Source of the DNA: CAZQRW01 sp964596115
GTDB lineage: Bacteria > Hydrothermota > UBA3072 > B12-G15
Reading direction: 5' to 3'
DNA length: 13,363 nucleotides
Assembly: GCA_964596115.1 (NCBI GenBank)
Contig: CAZQRW010000050.1
Location: 1-13,363 of the forward strand
Part shown: in pieces, positions 1 to 7,407 of the stretch
How the letters are laid out: each line of letters starts with the position of its first letter
How positions within the stretch are numbered: the stretch's first letter is position 1
The notes under the pieces: generated by a model
What the model saw: the letters and a program-made list of their open reading frames with translations, nothing else
Told to the model about the DNA's origin: nothing
The model's database searches: none
Position numbers and translations under genes: made by a program

Positions 1-54
1 GGAAATCGTGTAGCCCGCAAAACGGGCTCGCGGGTTCGAATCCCGCCCTCTCCG
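1..54 (+). tRNA. tRNA-Ser (anticodon GGA), 3' portion only
   Basis: The window opens on the anticodon GGA, followed by the 3' anticodon strand (TCGTG). A long variable arm comes next (AGCCCG, loop CAAAA, CGGGCT), which is the class II hallmark of tRNA-Ser, then a T-arm with GCGGG/CCCGC around TTCGAAT. The acceptor strand CCTCTCC and discriminator G54 follow; G73 is the usual serine determinant. The 5' half (acceptor, D-arm, 5' anticodon strand) lies outside the window. CCA is not genome-encoded: the sequence continues as C then T5, which may help transcription end. The gene converges on rpoD with a 49-nt gap in which I see no clear intrinsic terminator for either side. Confidence 0.9.
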
Positions 55-103
55 CTTTTTATGAAATTACATTATGATTAGAAGAAAATGTTGAGTTACA
101 TCT

Positions 104-1777
104 TTAATAATCTCTCATATCCAGAAACATCCTTAGAATATTTGCTCTGACAGGATGTTTTAGCTTTTTTAATGCCTTCGCCTCGATCTGCCTTATTCTT
201 TCTCTGGTAACATTAAACATCATTCCCACATCCTCGAGAGTTCGTGGATTGCCATCAATTAAGCCAAATCTTAATTCAAGTACCTTCTTTTCTCGGGGAG
301 AAAGAACACTCATAGCCTTTTCGAGCTTTTCCTTTAGGAGTGTTCTTGAGGTTTCACGATGTGGAGAGGATGACCTAATATCCTGTATGAAATCTCCAAA
401 ATTTGTTCCACCATTCTCTTCTATTGGGGTGTCCAATGATATAGCATCCTGTGAAATCTGATAAAGGCCTTGAACCTTTCCAGCAGTCATCCCAATCTTT
501 TCAGAAATCTCTTCTACGGTAGGTTCACGTCCTGTTTCCTGTAGAAACATCCTTGTTATTTTTGAAACCTTGTGAATGATTTCAATCATATGTACAGGCA
601 CCCTTATGGTTCTACCTTGATCAGCAATTGCTCTAGTTATTGCCTGTTTAATCCACCAGGTAGCATATGTTGAAAATTTATATCCCTTTTTATAATCAAA
701 TTTGTCGACCGCTTTCATTAAACCACTATTACCTTCCTGAATAATATCCATAAATTCAATGCCTCTACCGATATATTTCTTTGCAATACTTATGACTAAC
801 CTGACGTTCGCATTAACCATATGGTGTTTTGCCTTGTTTGTATACGCAATCCATTTATCCATTTGTTCATTTCTTTGCTTTATTTTCTCATATTTATCGC
901 CTATTTGTTTTTCAAGATAGTATAATCTATGTCTATGTTCCTTTATACTTGTCGCATATCCAATAAACGTTTCCAGATCAAGGTTGGTTTTATTTATTTT
1001 TCTTCCCGCATAGTATAATATCTGATTTTGAGTCATACCAAGTTTATTTTCTATTTTCTTGATTGCATTTATTTCAGAGGATACCTTTTCGTATACCTTT
1101 TTTTCTATCGCAATCATTTTTCTGAGATACGGTGCTTGAATTCTTAGCTTGCTTATTTTATTTGTAATTTTACTTTCTAAGCTCGAGATATCCTTCAGGA
1201 TTTTTTCGTTTTTCTCATTTAGTTTTATGTTTTTTAACTTCAAATCTCCTATCTTTATTCTCCACATTCTGACTGTATTAAATGTTCTTAAAAGATGAGT
1301 TCTTGCTTTTGCTACACCATCTTTCCCATCGCTGTGAATATAATCAATATGAAGAAATTCATCTACAGGGAGGTTTCTTCCCCTTATTTTGTCTTCATAA
1401 CTTAAGAATTTATCAATAGCGTATAGGGAGGTAAATAGGGCTTCAGCTATTCTTGTTCTACCGTCATCAATCTTTTTTGCAAGTTCTTGCTCTTCTTCTT
1501 TTGTTAGCAATTTGACTTTGCCCATCTCTCTAAGGTATAATTTTACTGCGTCGTCAGCCCTTCTGCCGAACTTTCTCTGGTTGCTTTCAAGTTTTTTTCT
1601 AAACTTTATCTCTGCTTCAGTAACTATTCTTACACCACCCTTTTGGAGTTTATCAGTAATTTCCTCAATTAATTCCTCATTGCCGTCAAGATAATCCCGT
1701 AGTTTCTCAAAAGATACCTCACCCTTGGAATTTACAAACTTCATTATTTCTTCCCAATCAATTGAATCACTTTCCAT
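104..1777 (-). CDS. rpoD: RNA polymerase primary sigma factor (sigma-70, RpoD/SigA)
   Basis: Housekeeping sigma factor of 557 aa that directs core RNA polymerase to promoters. A region 1.1-like acidic N-terminus spans residues 1-55. Region 1.2 is at about 75-105 (DDAVKLYLREMGKVKLLTKE). A lysine-rich non-conserved segment runs from about 106 to 315. Region 2 is at 320-397 and includes the -10-reading helix YATWWIKQAITRAIADQ (371-387). Region 3 is at about 398-480. Region 4 ends in the helix-turn-helix at 513-542 (VTRERIRQIEAKALKKLKHP), whose key Arg/Glu residues match those that read TTGACA in E. coli. The ATG overlaps the dnaG stop by 1 nt (TAATG) and is preceded by AAAGGAGG, so translation is probably coupled. 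Presence of region 1.1 and length point to the primary sigma, not an alternative one. Confidence 0.97.
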   Translation of the reverse strand: MESDSIDWEEIMKFVNSKGEVSFEKLRDYLDGNEELIEEITDKLQKGGVRIVTEAEIKFRKKLESNQRKFGRRADDAVKLYLREMGKVKLLTKEEEQELAKKIDDGRTRIAEALFTSLYAIDKFLSYEDKIRGRNLPVDEFLHIDYIHSDGKDGVAKARTHLLRTFNTVRMWRIKIGDLKLKNIKLNEKNEKILKDISSLESKITNKISKLRIQAPYLRKMIAIEKKVYEKVSSEINAIKKIENKLGMTQNQILYYAGRKINKTNLDLETFIGYATSIKEHRHRLYYLEKQIGDKYEKIKQRNEQMDKWIAYTNKAKHHMVNANVRLVISIAKKYIGRGIEFMDIIQEGNSGLMKAVDKFDYKKGYKFSTYATWWIKQAITRAIADQGRTIRVPVHMIEIIHKVSKITRMFLQETGREPTVEEISEKIGMTAGKVQGLYQISQDAISLDTPIEENGGTNFGDFIQDIRSSSPHRETSRTLLKEKLEKAMSVLSPREKKVLELRFGLIDGNPRTLEDVGMMFNVTRERIRQIEAKALKKLKHPVRANILRMFLDMRDY

Positions 1778-3444
1778 TATCCCTCCTTTTGAAGACGAAA
1801 TTTTTCTTGTAAGAGATATTGTTGTTCCTTCAAAAGTTCACTGACACTCTCGCCCTTTTTTTCCTGTTCTCTAATTTTAAGGGTGATATTTTTGATTTTT
1901 TTATCAATGTTATGTAGTCTGTGTCTTCTGATCACAACAGTAGGGTCACTAACGCCGTAGTCCATAAATTTTAGAAGTATTGATTTTTCCTCTGTTGAGA
2001 GTTGATTAACTATAGAATCTTTATCTAAGGGATTTCCACTCTTAAGATTTCTGATTGCTTCCCTTAGAGGCGGAAGACTAAATTCTTCGAATTCTATTTC
2101 TGGCATAACTGTCAATTCCTCTGGAGAATCGAGAATATAAGCTAATAGAGTTAGTTCGCTCTTCTTTTCATTTGATAAATTAGTTTTTTCAATTTTTGAT
2201 TCGATATCAGATTTTTTATTTGGTTTAAGTAAATCTTCTTCAATCATTAAATCTCTGGCTATTCTTCTTTTATAGACATTAAAGGTAACCGGATCATGAA
2301 TTCGAGTTAACATCTCATTCATAGAATGCACCACTTTTGTTAAGTGAGAGGCATTTGTGAGGTCATAATTTTTCCTATATAATTCTAAGATATAATCAAG
2401 AAGTTCGAAGGAGTTTTCAATGATGTGCTTTATAGCCTCCGGACCTTGTGAGTTAATTATTTCATCGGGATCCTTTCCCTTATCAGTAATACATAGTCTT
2501 ATTTCCACTCCTTTATCTATTAAGATGCCAAGATTTCTATTTGTTGCCTTAGAGCCTGCCTCATCATTATCAAAAAATAGGAAAACTTTGTTGGCATATC
2601 GCCCTAAAATTTGGGCCTGGTTCTCAGTTAGAGAGGTGCCGAGTGGTGCCAATATATTTTTGTAGCCTGCCTGAAACATTGTGAGGTAATCGAAATATCC
2701 TTCAACAAGGATCAGTGATTTTGATTTTAGTATGCTATTCCTTGAATGGTAAAGAGAATAGAAGGTCTTTCCCTTTGAATAAATTGGGGTTTCCGGCGAA
2801 TTAAGATATTTCGGTCTACCTGTCCCAAGGATTCTTCCACCGAACCCCATTATTTTTCCAGAGAGTGAAAATAATGGGAAAATAATTCTATTTCTAAATT
2901 TGTCTATTACACCTGAATCACTTTTTGTGAGAAGACCTGCAGAAAGCAGGGTTTGTTCACCATATTTTCCAATGAGTTTCCCTTTTATGTAGCTTCCATT
3001 GGGGGCATAACCCAATTTGAATTGTTTTATGATTTCATCGTTTATCTTCCTTTTTTTGAGATAATTTATTGCAGATACATTGGCAAAAAGGTAATTGTGG
3101 TAAATTTCTGCTGCCTCTTCGTTTACTTTGTACAGATCATTATGCTCTTCATATTGCCCCCCAAGCTTAATACCAGCCCTGTCTGCAAGTAATTTGAGTG
3201 CTTCACCAAAACTTATTTTATCATATTCTTGTAGAAATTTGATAACGTCTCCACTTGCACCACAACCAAAACAATGATAGATTTGCAAGTCGGGTGAAAC
3301 GAAGAAAGAGGGTGTTTTTTCACGGTGAAAGGGACAAAGTGCTTTATAATATTTTCCTGATTTTTTTAGGGGTATTCTTTCACCAACAACTTCGACGATG
3401 TCAACAGATTCTTTTATTTTATTAACCACTTCATTATGTGGCAT
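1777..3444 (-). CDS. dnaG: DNA primase DnaG
   Basis: Synthesises RNA primers at the replication fork and is recruited by the replicative helicase. The 555-aa protein has the bacterial architecture. The N-terminal CHC2 zinc-binding domain carries C37-x2-H40 and C58-x2-C61 ligands. The RNA-polymerase core contains RIIFPLFSLSGKIMGFGGR (186-204) and NSPETPIYSKG (215-225). The Toprim domain has the metal-binding acidic residues in LVEGYFDYL (246-254), FFDNDEAG (290-297) and KDPDE (324-328). The C-terminal part from about 420 is the poorly conserved helicase-binding region and is short. First gene of a dnaG-rpoD pair, 52 nt after nadC. No Shine-Dalgarno precedes the ATG; a weak sigma-70-like promoter ends almost on the start codon (separate entry). 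Confidence 0.97.
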   Translation of the reverse strand: MPHNEVVNKIKESVDIVEVVGERIPLKKSGKYYKALCPFHREKTPSFFVSPDLQIYHCFGCGASGDVIKFLQEYDKISFGEALKLLADRAGIKLGGQYEEHNDLYKVNEEAAEIYHNYLFANVSAINYLKKRKINDEIIKQFKLGYAPNGSYIKGKLIGKYGEQTLLSAGLLTKSDSGVIDKFRNRIIFPLFSLSGKIMGFGGRILGTGRPKYLNSPETPIYSKGKTFYSLYHSRNSILKSKSLILVEGYFDYLTMFQAGYKNILAPLGTSLTENQAQILGRYANKVFLFFDNDEAGSKATNRNLGILIDKGVEIRLCITDKGKDPDEIINSQGPEAIKHIIENSFELLDYILELYRKNYDLTNASHLTKVVHSMNEMLTRIHDPVTFNVYKRRIARDLMIEEDLLKPNKKSDIESKIEKTNLSNEKKSELTLLAYILDSPEELTVMPEIEFEEFSLPPLREAIRNLKSGNPLDKDSIVNQLSTEEKSILLKFMDYGVSDPTVVIRRHRLHNIDKKIKNITLKIREQEKKGESVSELLKEQQYLLQEKFRLQKEG

Positions 3445-3478
3445 AATAAGAAAATATGAAAAAATTTAATTTTCGCAA
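3444..3478 (-). promoter_or_regulatory. Putative dnaG-rpoD promoter, possibly leaderless
   Basis: On the minus strand TTGCGA (3478-3473; 4/6 to TTGACA), a 16-nt spacer and TATTTT (3456-3451; 4/6 to TATAAT) precede dnaG in the 52-nt gap after nadC. Standard spacing from the -10 places +1 at 3444, the A of the dnaG ATG. The ATG has no Shine-Dalgarno, only a T-rich tract. Motifs are weak and the area is AT-rich, so chance matches are likely; the case rests partly on the parallel with uvrB and the VWA gene. Confidence 0.35.
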
Positions 3479-3496
3479 GGGTTCGTAAACAATTAA

Positions 3497-4321
3497 TTAC
3501 ATCTGTTTTTTGGGTACAATCTCGAGGGATATATCAATGGCTTTAACAGAATGGGTTAAAGCACCTATAGAGATATAATCACAACCTGTCATTGCGATTT
3601 CAAGAACATTATTAAGGTTAACACCACCGGATACCTCTATTTTTGCCTTTCCCTTTGTAATTTTTACTGCTTCTCTTATCTCTTCAATATCCATATTGTC
3701 AACAAGGATTCTATTTGCACCTTTTTCCAGGGCCTCTCGCAACTCCTCGAGGTTTTTTACCTCTATTTCTCCCTGTATCTGTGAAAGTGCCTCTTTTATT
3801 CCACCTGCAATTACAATATGATTATCCTTAATTAATACGGCATCGTAAAGTCCGAACCGATGATTTTCACCACCACCCTTTTTAACAGCATACTTTTCGA
3901 GATAGCGCAAGAGAGGGGTTGTTTTTCTTGTATCAAGTATCTTTGCCTTTGCTCCCTTTATCTTATTTACAAATTTGCCTGTTAGAGTTGCTATTCCACT
4001 CATTCTTTGTAGAAAGTTCAATGCAACCCTTTCACCGGTAATAATTGCCCTGGCATTTCCATTTAGCATAGCTATTTTGCCTGGCTCGAGCCATATACCT
4101 TCTTTTACAAGGGGGATAAATTCCACCTTACCCAATTCTTCGAGTGTCCATTTGAAGACGTCCATACCTGCTATAATTGCTTTTTCTTTAAGTAGGACAT
4201 ATCCAGATACATCTAAGTTTTTGGGAACTAAGGAGTTAGTAGTAACATCACCACTACCTATGTCTTCTTTTAGAGCCTGTTTTATTAAAGGAATTACTTT
4301 TTCTTTCTTTAATTTGTTCAT
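3497..4321 (-). CDS. nadC: Nicotinate-nucleotide pyrophosphorylase (carboxylating), quinolinate phosphoribosyltransferase
   Basis: Converts quinolinate and PRPP to nicotinate mononucleotide, CO2 and PPi, the entry to NAD from de novo quinolinate; cytosolic. The 274 aa are a typical family length. Recognisable blocks: ALKEDIGSGDVTT (16-28), GERVALNFLQRMSG (96-109), DTRKTTPLLR (130-139), KKGGGENHRFGLYDAVLIKDNH (147-168, with substrate-binding Lys, His and Arg), the barrel strands IEVKN (186-190), LVDNM (206-210) and IEVSGGV (228-234), and SIGALTHS (251-258). The start is fixed by the conserved N-terminal helix and by AGGAGG 7 nt upstream. That start and SD lie inside the 3' end of uvrB (68-nt overlap), implying cotranscription and coupling. 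nadA and nadB are not in the window. Confidence 0.96.
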   Translation of the reverse strand: MNKLKKEKVIPLIKQALKEDIGSGDVTTNSLVPKNLDVSGYVLLKEKAIIAGMDVFKWTLEELGKVEFIPLVKEGIWLEPGKIAMLNGNARAIITGERVALNFLQRMSGIATLTGKFVNKIKGAKAKILDTRKTTPLLRYLEKYAVKKGGGENHRFGLYDAVLIKDNHIVIAGGIKEALSQIQGEIEVKNLEELREALEKGANRILVDNMDIEEIREAVKITKGKAKIEVSGGVNLNNVLEIAMTGCDYISIGALTHSVKAIDISLEIVPKKQM

Positions 4322-6284
4322 TCATTATCCTCCTTATAGTATCTCTTATCTCTGCTGCCTTTTCGAATTGTAACTCTGACGAATACCTATGCATTATTTT
4401 TGTCAGCTCTTCTATTTTCTCAAGTCTCTCTAATTCTGTACTGAATGTAAAATCTTCCCTTTCCTCCTTGTATCCTTCCCTTGCATCGGCGACACTTGTT
4501 GTTTGCAGTATTTCTTCCTTTGTTTTTGTGACACTTTTTGGACTTATATTATACTTTTGATTATAATCAAGCTGTTTTCTTCTTCTTCTTTGCATCTCAT
4601 TTATCGCCCTTTTCATTGAGTCTGTAATCTTATCTGCGTAGAGAATTACAGCTCCATCAATATTTCTTGCCGCCCTTCCAGATACCTGTATTAATGAGGT
4701 TTCTGACCTTAGAAACCCCTCTTTGTCTGCGTCGAGAACAGCAACGAGCGAGACCTCTGGAAGGTCTAAACCCTCTCTTAACAGATTTATTCCAACAAGA
4801 ACATCAAATTCTCCAAGCCTCAATCCTCTTAAAATCTCTACCCTTTCAAATGCATTAAATTCCGAATGGATATATTTAACCCTCAGTCCTAAAGTAAGAA
4901 GATATTCTGCAAGGTCCTCAGCCATCCTCTTGGTTAGGGTCGTAACAAGCACCCGCTGTTTTTTTTCTGCTCTTTTTCTTATCTCCTCTATAAGGTCATC
5001 TATTTGCCCATCTGTAGACTTTACAATAATCTCAGGATCAACCAGGCCCGTTGGTCTTATAATCTGTTCTACGACTCTCCCACCTGACATACCTACTTCC
5101 CATTCATCTGGGGTAGCAGAGATACATATAACCCTCTTTACAAGGTTTAAAAATTCGTCAAATCTCAATGGTCTATTGTCTAAAGCAGAGGGAAGCCTGA
5201 ATCCATAATCTACAAGTACCTTTTTTCTTGAAAAGTCGCCATTATACATTCCCCTTATCTGTGGAATTGTAACGTGCGATTCGTCTATAATAACAAGAAA
5301 ATCATCGGGGAAATAGTCAAGAAGGCAGGAAGGTCTTTCCCCTGGTTTTCTTCCTGAGAGATGCCTTGAATAATTCTCAATCCCAGGACAGTATCCTACC
5401 TCTTTTAGTAGTTCCATATCATAATTTGTTCTTGCATCCAATCTTTGAGCCTCCAGAAGTTTTCCCTGATTCCTGAACCATTTTACTCTTTCAGTTAATT
5501 CTTTTTTAATTTCTTCGATGGCATTCTCTATCTTATTTTCCGGTGTTACAAAATGTTTAGCTGGGTATAATACAAAGCTATCCTTGTCCTGTAGTCTGTG
5601 TCCTGTTAAAGGATCGATTATTGCAATTCTTTCAATCTCATCTCCAAAAAACTCTATCCTTACAGCTTTTTTTTCATAGGATGGGAAGATATCAACTACA
5701 TCTCCCTTTACCCTGAAGGTTCCTCTTTGGAAATCTATATCATTTCTTGTATATTGTATGTCAACGACTTCCTGAAGTAACCTATCTCTTGTAATATTCT
5801 CTCCCATTTTATATATCCTTACCATACCCTTAAAATCAGATGGGGAGCCCAGTCCATATATGCAGGATACACTGGATATAATAATGACATCCTTCCTTTC
5901 GAGAAGGGCAGTTGTTGCTTTTAACCTCATTCTGTCAATATCCTCATTTATTGAGGCATCTTTTTCTATATATGTGTCTGTTTGAGGTATATATGCCTCA
6001 GGCTGGTAATAGTCATAGTAACTTATAAAATATTCAACTGCATTTTCTGGAAAGAATGCCTTGAATTCTCCATATAATTGGGCCGCAAGTGTTTTATTAT
6101 GCGAAATTACGAGGGTTGGAAGATTTATTTCCTTTATTACATTTGCCATTGTAAATGTCTTACCTGATCCTGTAACCCCTAAAAGTGTCTGGAATTTTTT
6201 GCCGTTTTCTAACCCCTCTATAAGGGCATTTATTGCCTCGGGTTGATCCCCTGCCGGCTTAAAAGGAGATACTAATTTAAACAT
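4254..6284 (-). CDS. uvrB: Excinuclease ABC subunit B (UvrB)
   Basis: Damage-verifying helicase-like subunit of nucleotide excision repair; it is loaded by UvrA and recruits UvrC. The 676 aa match the family. Seen in order: SPFKPAGDQPEAI (6-18), Walker A GVTGSGKT (36-43), the damage-probing beta-hairpin region rich in Tyr (YYDYYQPEAYIPQTDTYIEK, 89-108), SSVSCIYGLGSP (137-148), the DEAD-type box DESH (334-337), SATPDEWE (389-396), GINLLREGLDLPE (498-510), motif VI QVSGRAARN (533-541) and a C-terminal UVR domain (about 617-652) that contacts UvrC. Motif VI is slightly unusual, since most UvrBs read QTIGRAARN. The tail past residue 652 is basic and overlaps the start of nadC. The ATG has no SD. 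Transcribed divergently from the lipid A operon. Confidence 0.98.
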   Translation of the reverse strand: MFKLVSPFKPAGDQPEAINALIEGLENGKKFQTLLGVTGSGKTFTMANVIKEINLPTLVISHNKTLAAQLYGEFKAFFPENAVEYFISYYDYYQPEAYIPQTDTYIEKDASINEDIDRMRLKATTALLERKDVIIISSVSCIYGLGSPSDFKGMVRIYKMGENITRDRLLQEVVDIQYTRNDIDFQRGTFRVKGDVVDIFPSYEKKAVRIEFFGDEIERIAIIDPLTGHRLQDKDSFVLYPAKHFVTPENKIENAIEEIKKELTERVKWFRNQGKLLEAQRLDARTNYDMELLKEVGYCPGIENYSRHLSGRKPGERPSCLLDYFPDDFLVIIDESHVTIPQIRGMYNGDFSRKKVLVDYGFRLPSALDNRPLRFDEFLNLVKRVICISATPDEWEVGMSGGRVVEQIIRPTGLVDPEIIVKSTDGQIDDLIEEIRKRAEKKQRVLVTTLTKRMAEDLAEYLLTLGLRVKYIHSEFNAFERVEILRGLRLGEFDVLVGINLLREGLDLPEVSLVAVLDADKEGFLRSETSLIQVSGRAARNIDGAVILYADKITDSMKRAINEMQRRRRKQLDYNQKYNISPKSVTKTKEEILQTTSVADAREGYKEEREDFTFSTELERLEKIEELTKIMHRYSSELQFEKAAEIRDTIRRIMNEQIKERKSNSFNKTGSKRRHR
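4329..4334 (-). promoter_or_regulatory. nadC Shine-Dalgarno embedded in uvrB
   Basis: AGGAGG on the minus strand lies 7 nt before the nadC ATG (4321-4319). In the uvrB frame the same bases encode Arg651-Arg652 of the UVR domain, so one hexamer serves as coding sequence and as ribosome-binding site. An ATG at 4325-4323 is closer but is in the uvrB frame (Met654). Confidence 0.75.
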
Positions 6285-6318
6285 TATTATAATTTAAGAT
6301 AAAAAATTACTATGTCAA
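6284..6318 (-). promoter_or_regulatory. Putative uvrB-nadC promoter, probably leaderless
   Basis: A perfect -35 TTGACA (6318-6313) is followed after 16 nt by TAAATT (6296-6291; 4/6, keeping the key A2 and T6). Standard geometry puts +1 at 6284, the A of the uvrB ATG. A perfect TATAAT also exists at 6291-6286, but its 21-nt spacer is too long for that -35 and it would start transcription inside the gene. No Shine-Dalgarno is present. No SOS (LexA) box of the E. coli or B. subtilis type was recognised around it. Confidence 0.5.
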
Positions 6319-6416
6319 TTGAATATCCTCTTTCTTTATACCCTCAAAAGTATATTGGATATAGAGAATAGAATACAAAAAATGCGGAATAAGAGGCAAA
6401 GAACAGAATTTTCCCC

Positions 6417-6444
6417 TTTACTTTTTAGGAAAAAATATTATTCT
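6417..6444 (+). promoter_or_regulatory. Weak candidate promoter for the lipid A operon
   Basis: The uvrB/gnnA-like divergent gap (6285-6462) is very AT-rich. The best-spaced sigma-70-like pair I see is TTTACT (6417-6422), a 16-nt spacer and TATTCT (6439-6444). It would give a leader of roughly a dozen nucleotides containing the GGAGG site. Motifs are poor (4/6 for the -10) and other placements are possible. The rest of the gap holds no hairpin, repeat or gene I can support. Confidence 0.25.
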
Positions 6445-6453
6445 GTAAAAAAT

Positions 6454-6458
6454 GGAGG
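6454..6458 (+). promoter_or_regulatory. Shine-Dalgarno fixing the start of the Gfo/Idh gene
   Basis: GGAGG sits 4 nt before the ATG at 6463. This supports the shorter 314-aa product over an in-frame extension to a TTG at 6319, whose 48 extra residues precede the Rossmann fold and look non-coding. Confidence 0.8.
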
Positions 6459-6462
6459 AATA

Positions 6463-7407
6463 ATGGTAAAATTTGGCGTTATTGGTGTAGGGTATCTTGG
6501 TAGACACCATACGAGGATTCTGAGGGATTTATCCGATGTCAAACTTTTGGGTATTTTCGATATAAACAGGAAGAGAGGGGAGAAAATATCCAGAGAATTC
6601 TCTATTCCCATTTATGATAGCTCGGACTCTTTAATAGAGGATGCAGATGCGCTTGTTATTGCTACTCCTACCGTTACCCACTATAAAATTGCAAAAAAGG
6701 CCCTATTGATGGGTAAGCATACGTTTGTTGAAAAACCTATAACATATGACCTTAAAGAGGCGGATGAACTGGTGGACCTTCGTAAGAAAATGGGGGTTAT
6801 CCTGCAAACTGGGCATGTGGAGAGATTTAACCCTGCCTTTCTTGCAGTAAAGGATATGATAAAAGAACCTTTATTTGTTGAGGCTCATAGACTCACACCG
6901 CCAAATAAGAGAAGCAACGATGTCTCCGTGGTACTTGATCTGATGGTTCATGATCTCGATCTTGTCTTTCTATATATAAAGGAACCCATCGTTTATATAA
7001 GTGCAGCAGGTATACCAGTCGTTAATGATTCCATTGATCTTGCAAATGTAAGGCTTGAATTTGCAAGTGGTGCCATAGCAAATATTACTGCCTCACGGAT
7101 ATACAAAGGGATGATGAGGAAAATAAGATTTTATCAGAGGTATGCATATATATCTATCGATCTTTTTGAGAAAAAGGCAGAAGTATATACAAGAAAAAAC
7201 GAGAATGGAATACCTGAAATAATAAAGAAAATAATAAATCCAGCTAATGAAGAACCATTAAAGCTCGAGCTAAGATCCTTCGTAGACGCAATCCTGGGCA
7301 GGAGAGAACCTGCGATAACACCGGAGGAGGCTACGCATACCCTTAAGATTGCCCATACTATTCTTGAGAAGATAGAGGAGAGGGGCATTCCAGGTGAAAA
7401 CAGGTAA
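6463..7407 (+). CDS. Gfo/Idh/MocA-family oxidoreductase, lipid A cluster type (GnnA-like UDP-GlcNAc 3-dehydrogenase candidate)
   Basis: NAD(P)-dependent sugar dehydrogenase of 314 aa. The N-terminal Rossmann fold begins at once with FGVIGVGYLGRHH (4-16). EKP (90-92) is the family's catalytic/cofactor motif. GHVERFNP (117-124) and VVLDLMVHDLDL (156-167), with His163/Asp164, are typical of the Gfo/Idh subgroup that sits in lpx operons. GnnA of Acidithiobacillus and Leptospira belongs to this type; it oxidises the 3-OH of UDP-GlcNAc so that GnnB can aminate it, giving lipid A with amide-linked 3-acyl chains. No GnnB aminotransferase is in the window, so GnnA function is an inference and other UDP-sugar oxidations remain possible. 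First gene of the rightward operon; its end overlaps the next gene by 14 nt. Confidence 0.85.
   Translation: MVKFGVIGVGYLGRHHTRILRDLSDVKLLGIFDINRKRGEKISREFSIPIYDSSDSLIEDADALVIATPTVTHYKIAKKALLMGKHTFVEKPITYDLKEADELVDLRKKMGVILQTGHVERFNPAFLAVKDMIKEPLFVEAHRLTPPNKRSNDVSVVLDLMVHDLDLVFLYIKEPIVYISAAGIPVVNDSIDLANVRLEFASGAIANITASRIYKGMMRKIRFYQRYAYISIDLFEKKAEVYTRKNENGIPEIIKKIINPANEEPLKLELRSFVDAILGRREPAITPEEATHTLKIAHTILEKIEERGIPGENR

Noticed and set aside
55..103. Terminator between tRNA-Ser and rpoD
   Set aside because: Only a T5 run follows the tRNA, and no stable hairpin is visible on either strand.
4723..5208. 161-codon plus-strand reading frame opposite uvrB
   Set aside because: Antisense shadow of a strongly conserved uvrB region, serine/threonine-rich, with no SD or recognisable family.
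6286..6291. Perfect TATAAT as the uvrB -10
   Set aside because: The 21-nt spacer to TTGACA is outside the usual range and the start point would fall inside the coding sequence; TAAATT with 16 nt fits better.
6319..6462. Upstream in-frame extension of the Gfo/Idh gene from a TTG
   Set aside because: A good GGAGG precedes the ATG at 6463, the Rossmann motif begins right after it, and the extra residues look like translated AT-rich spacer.
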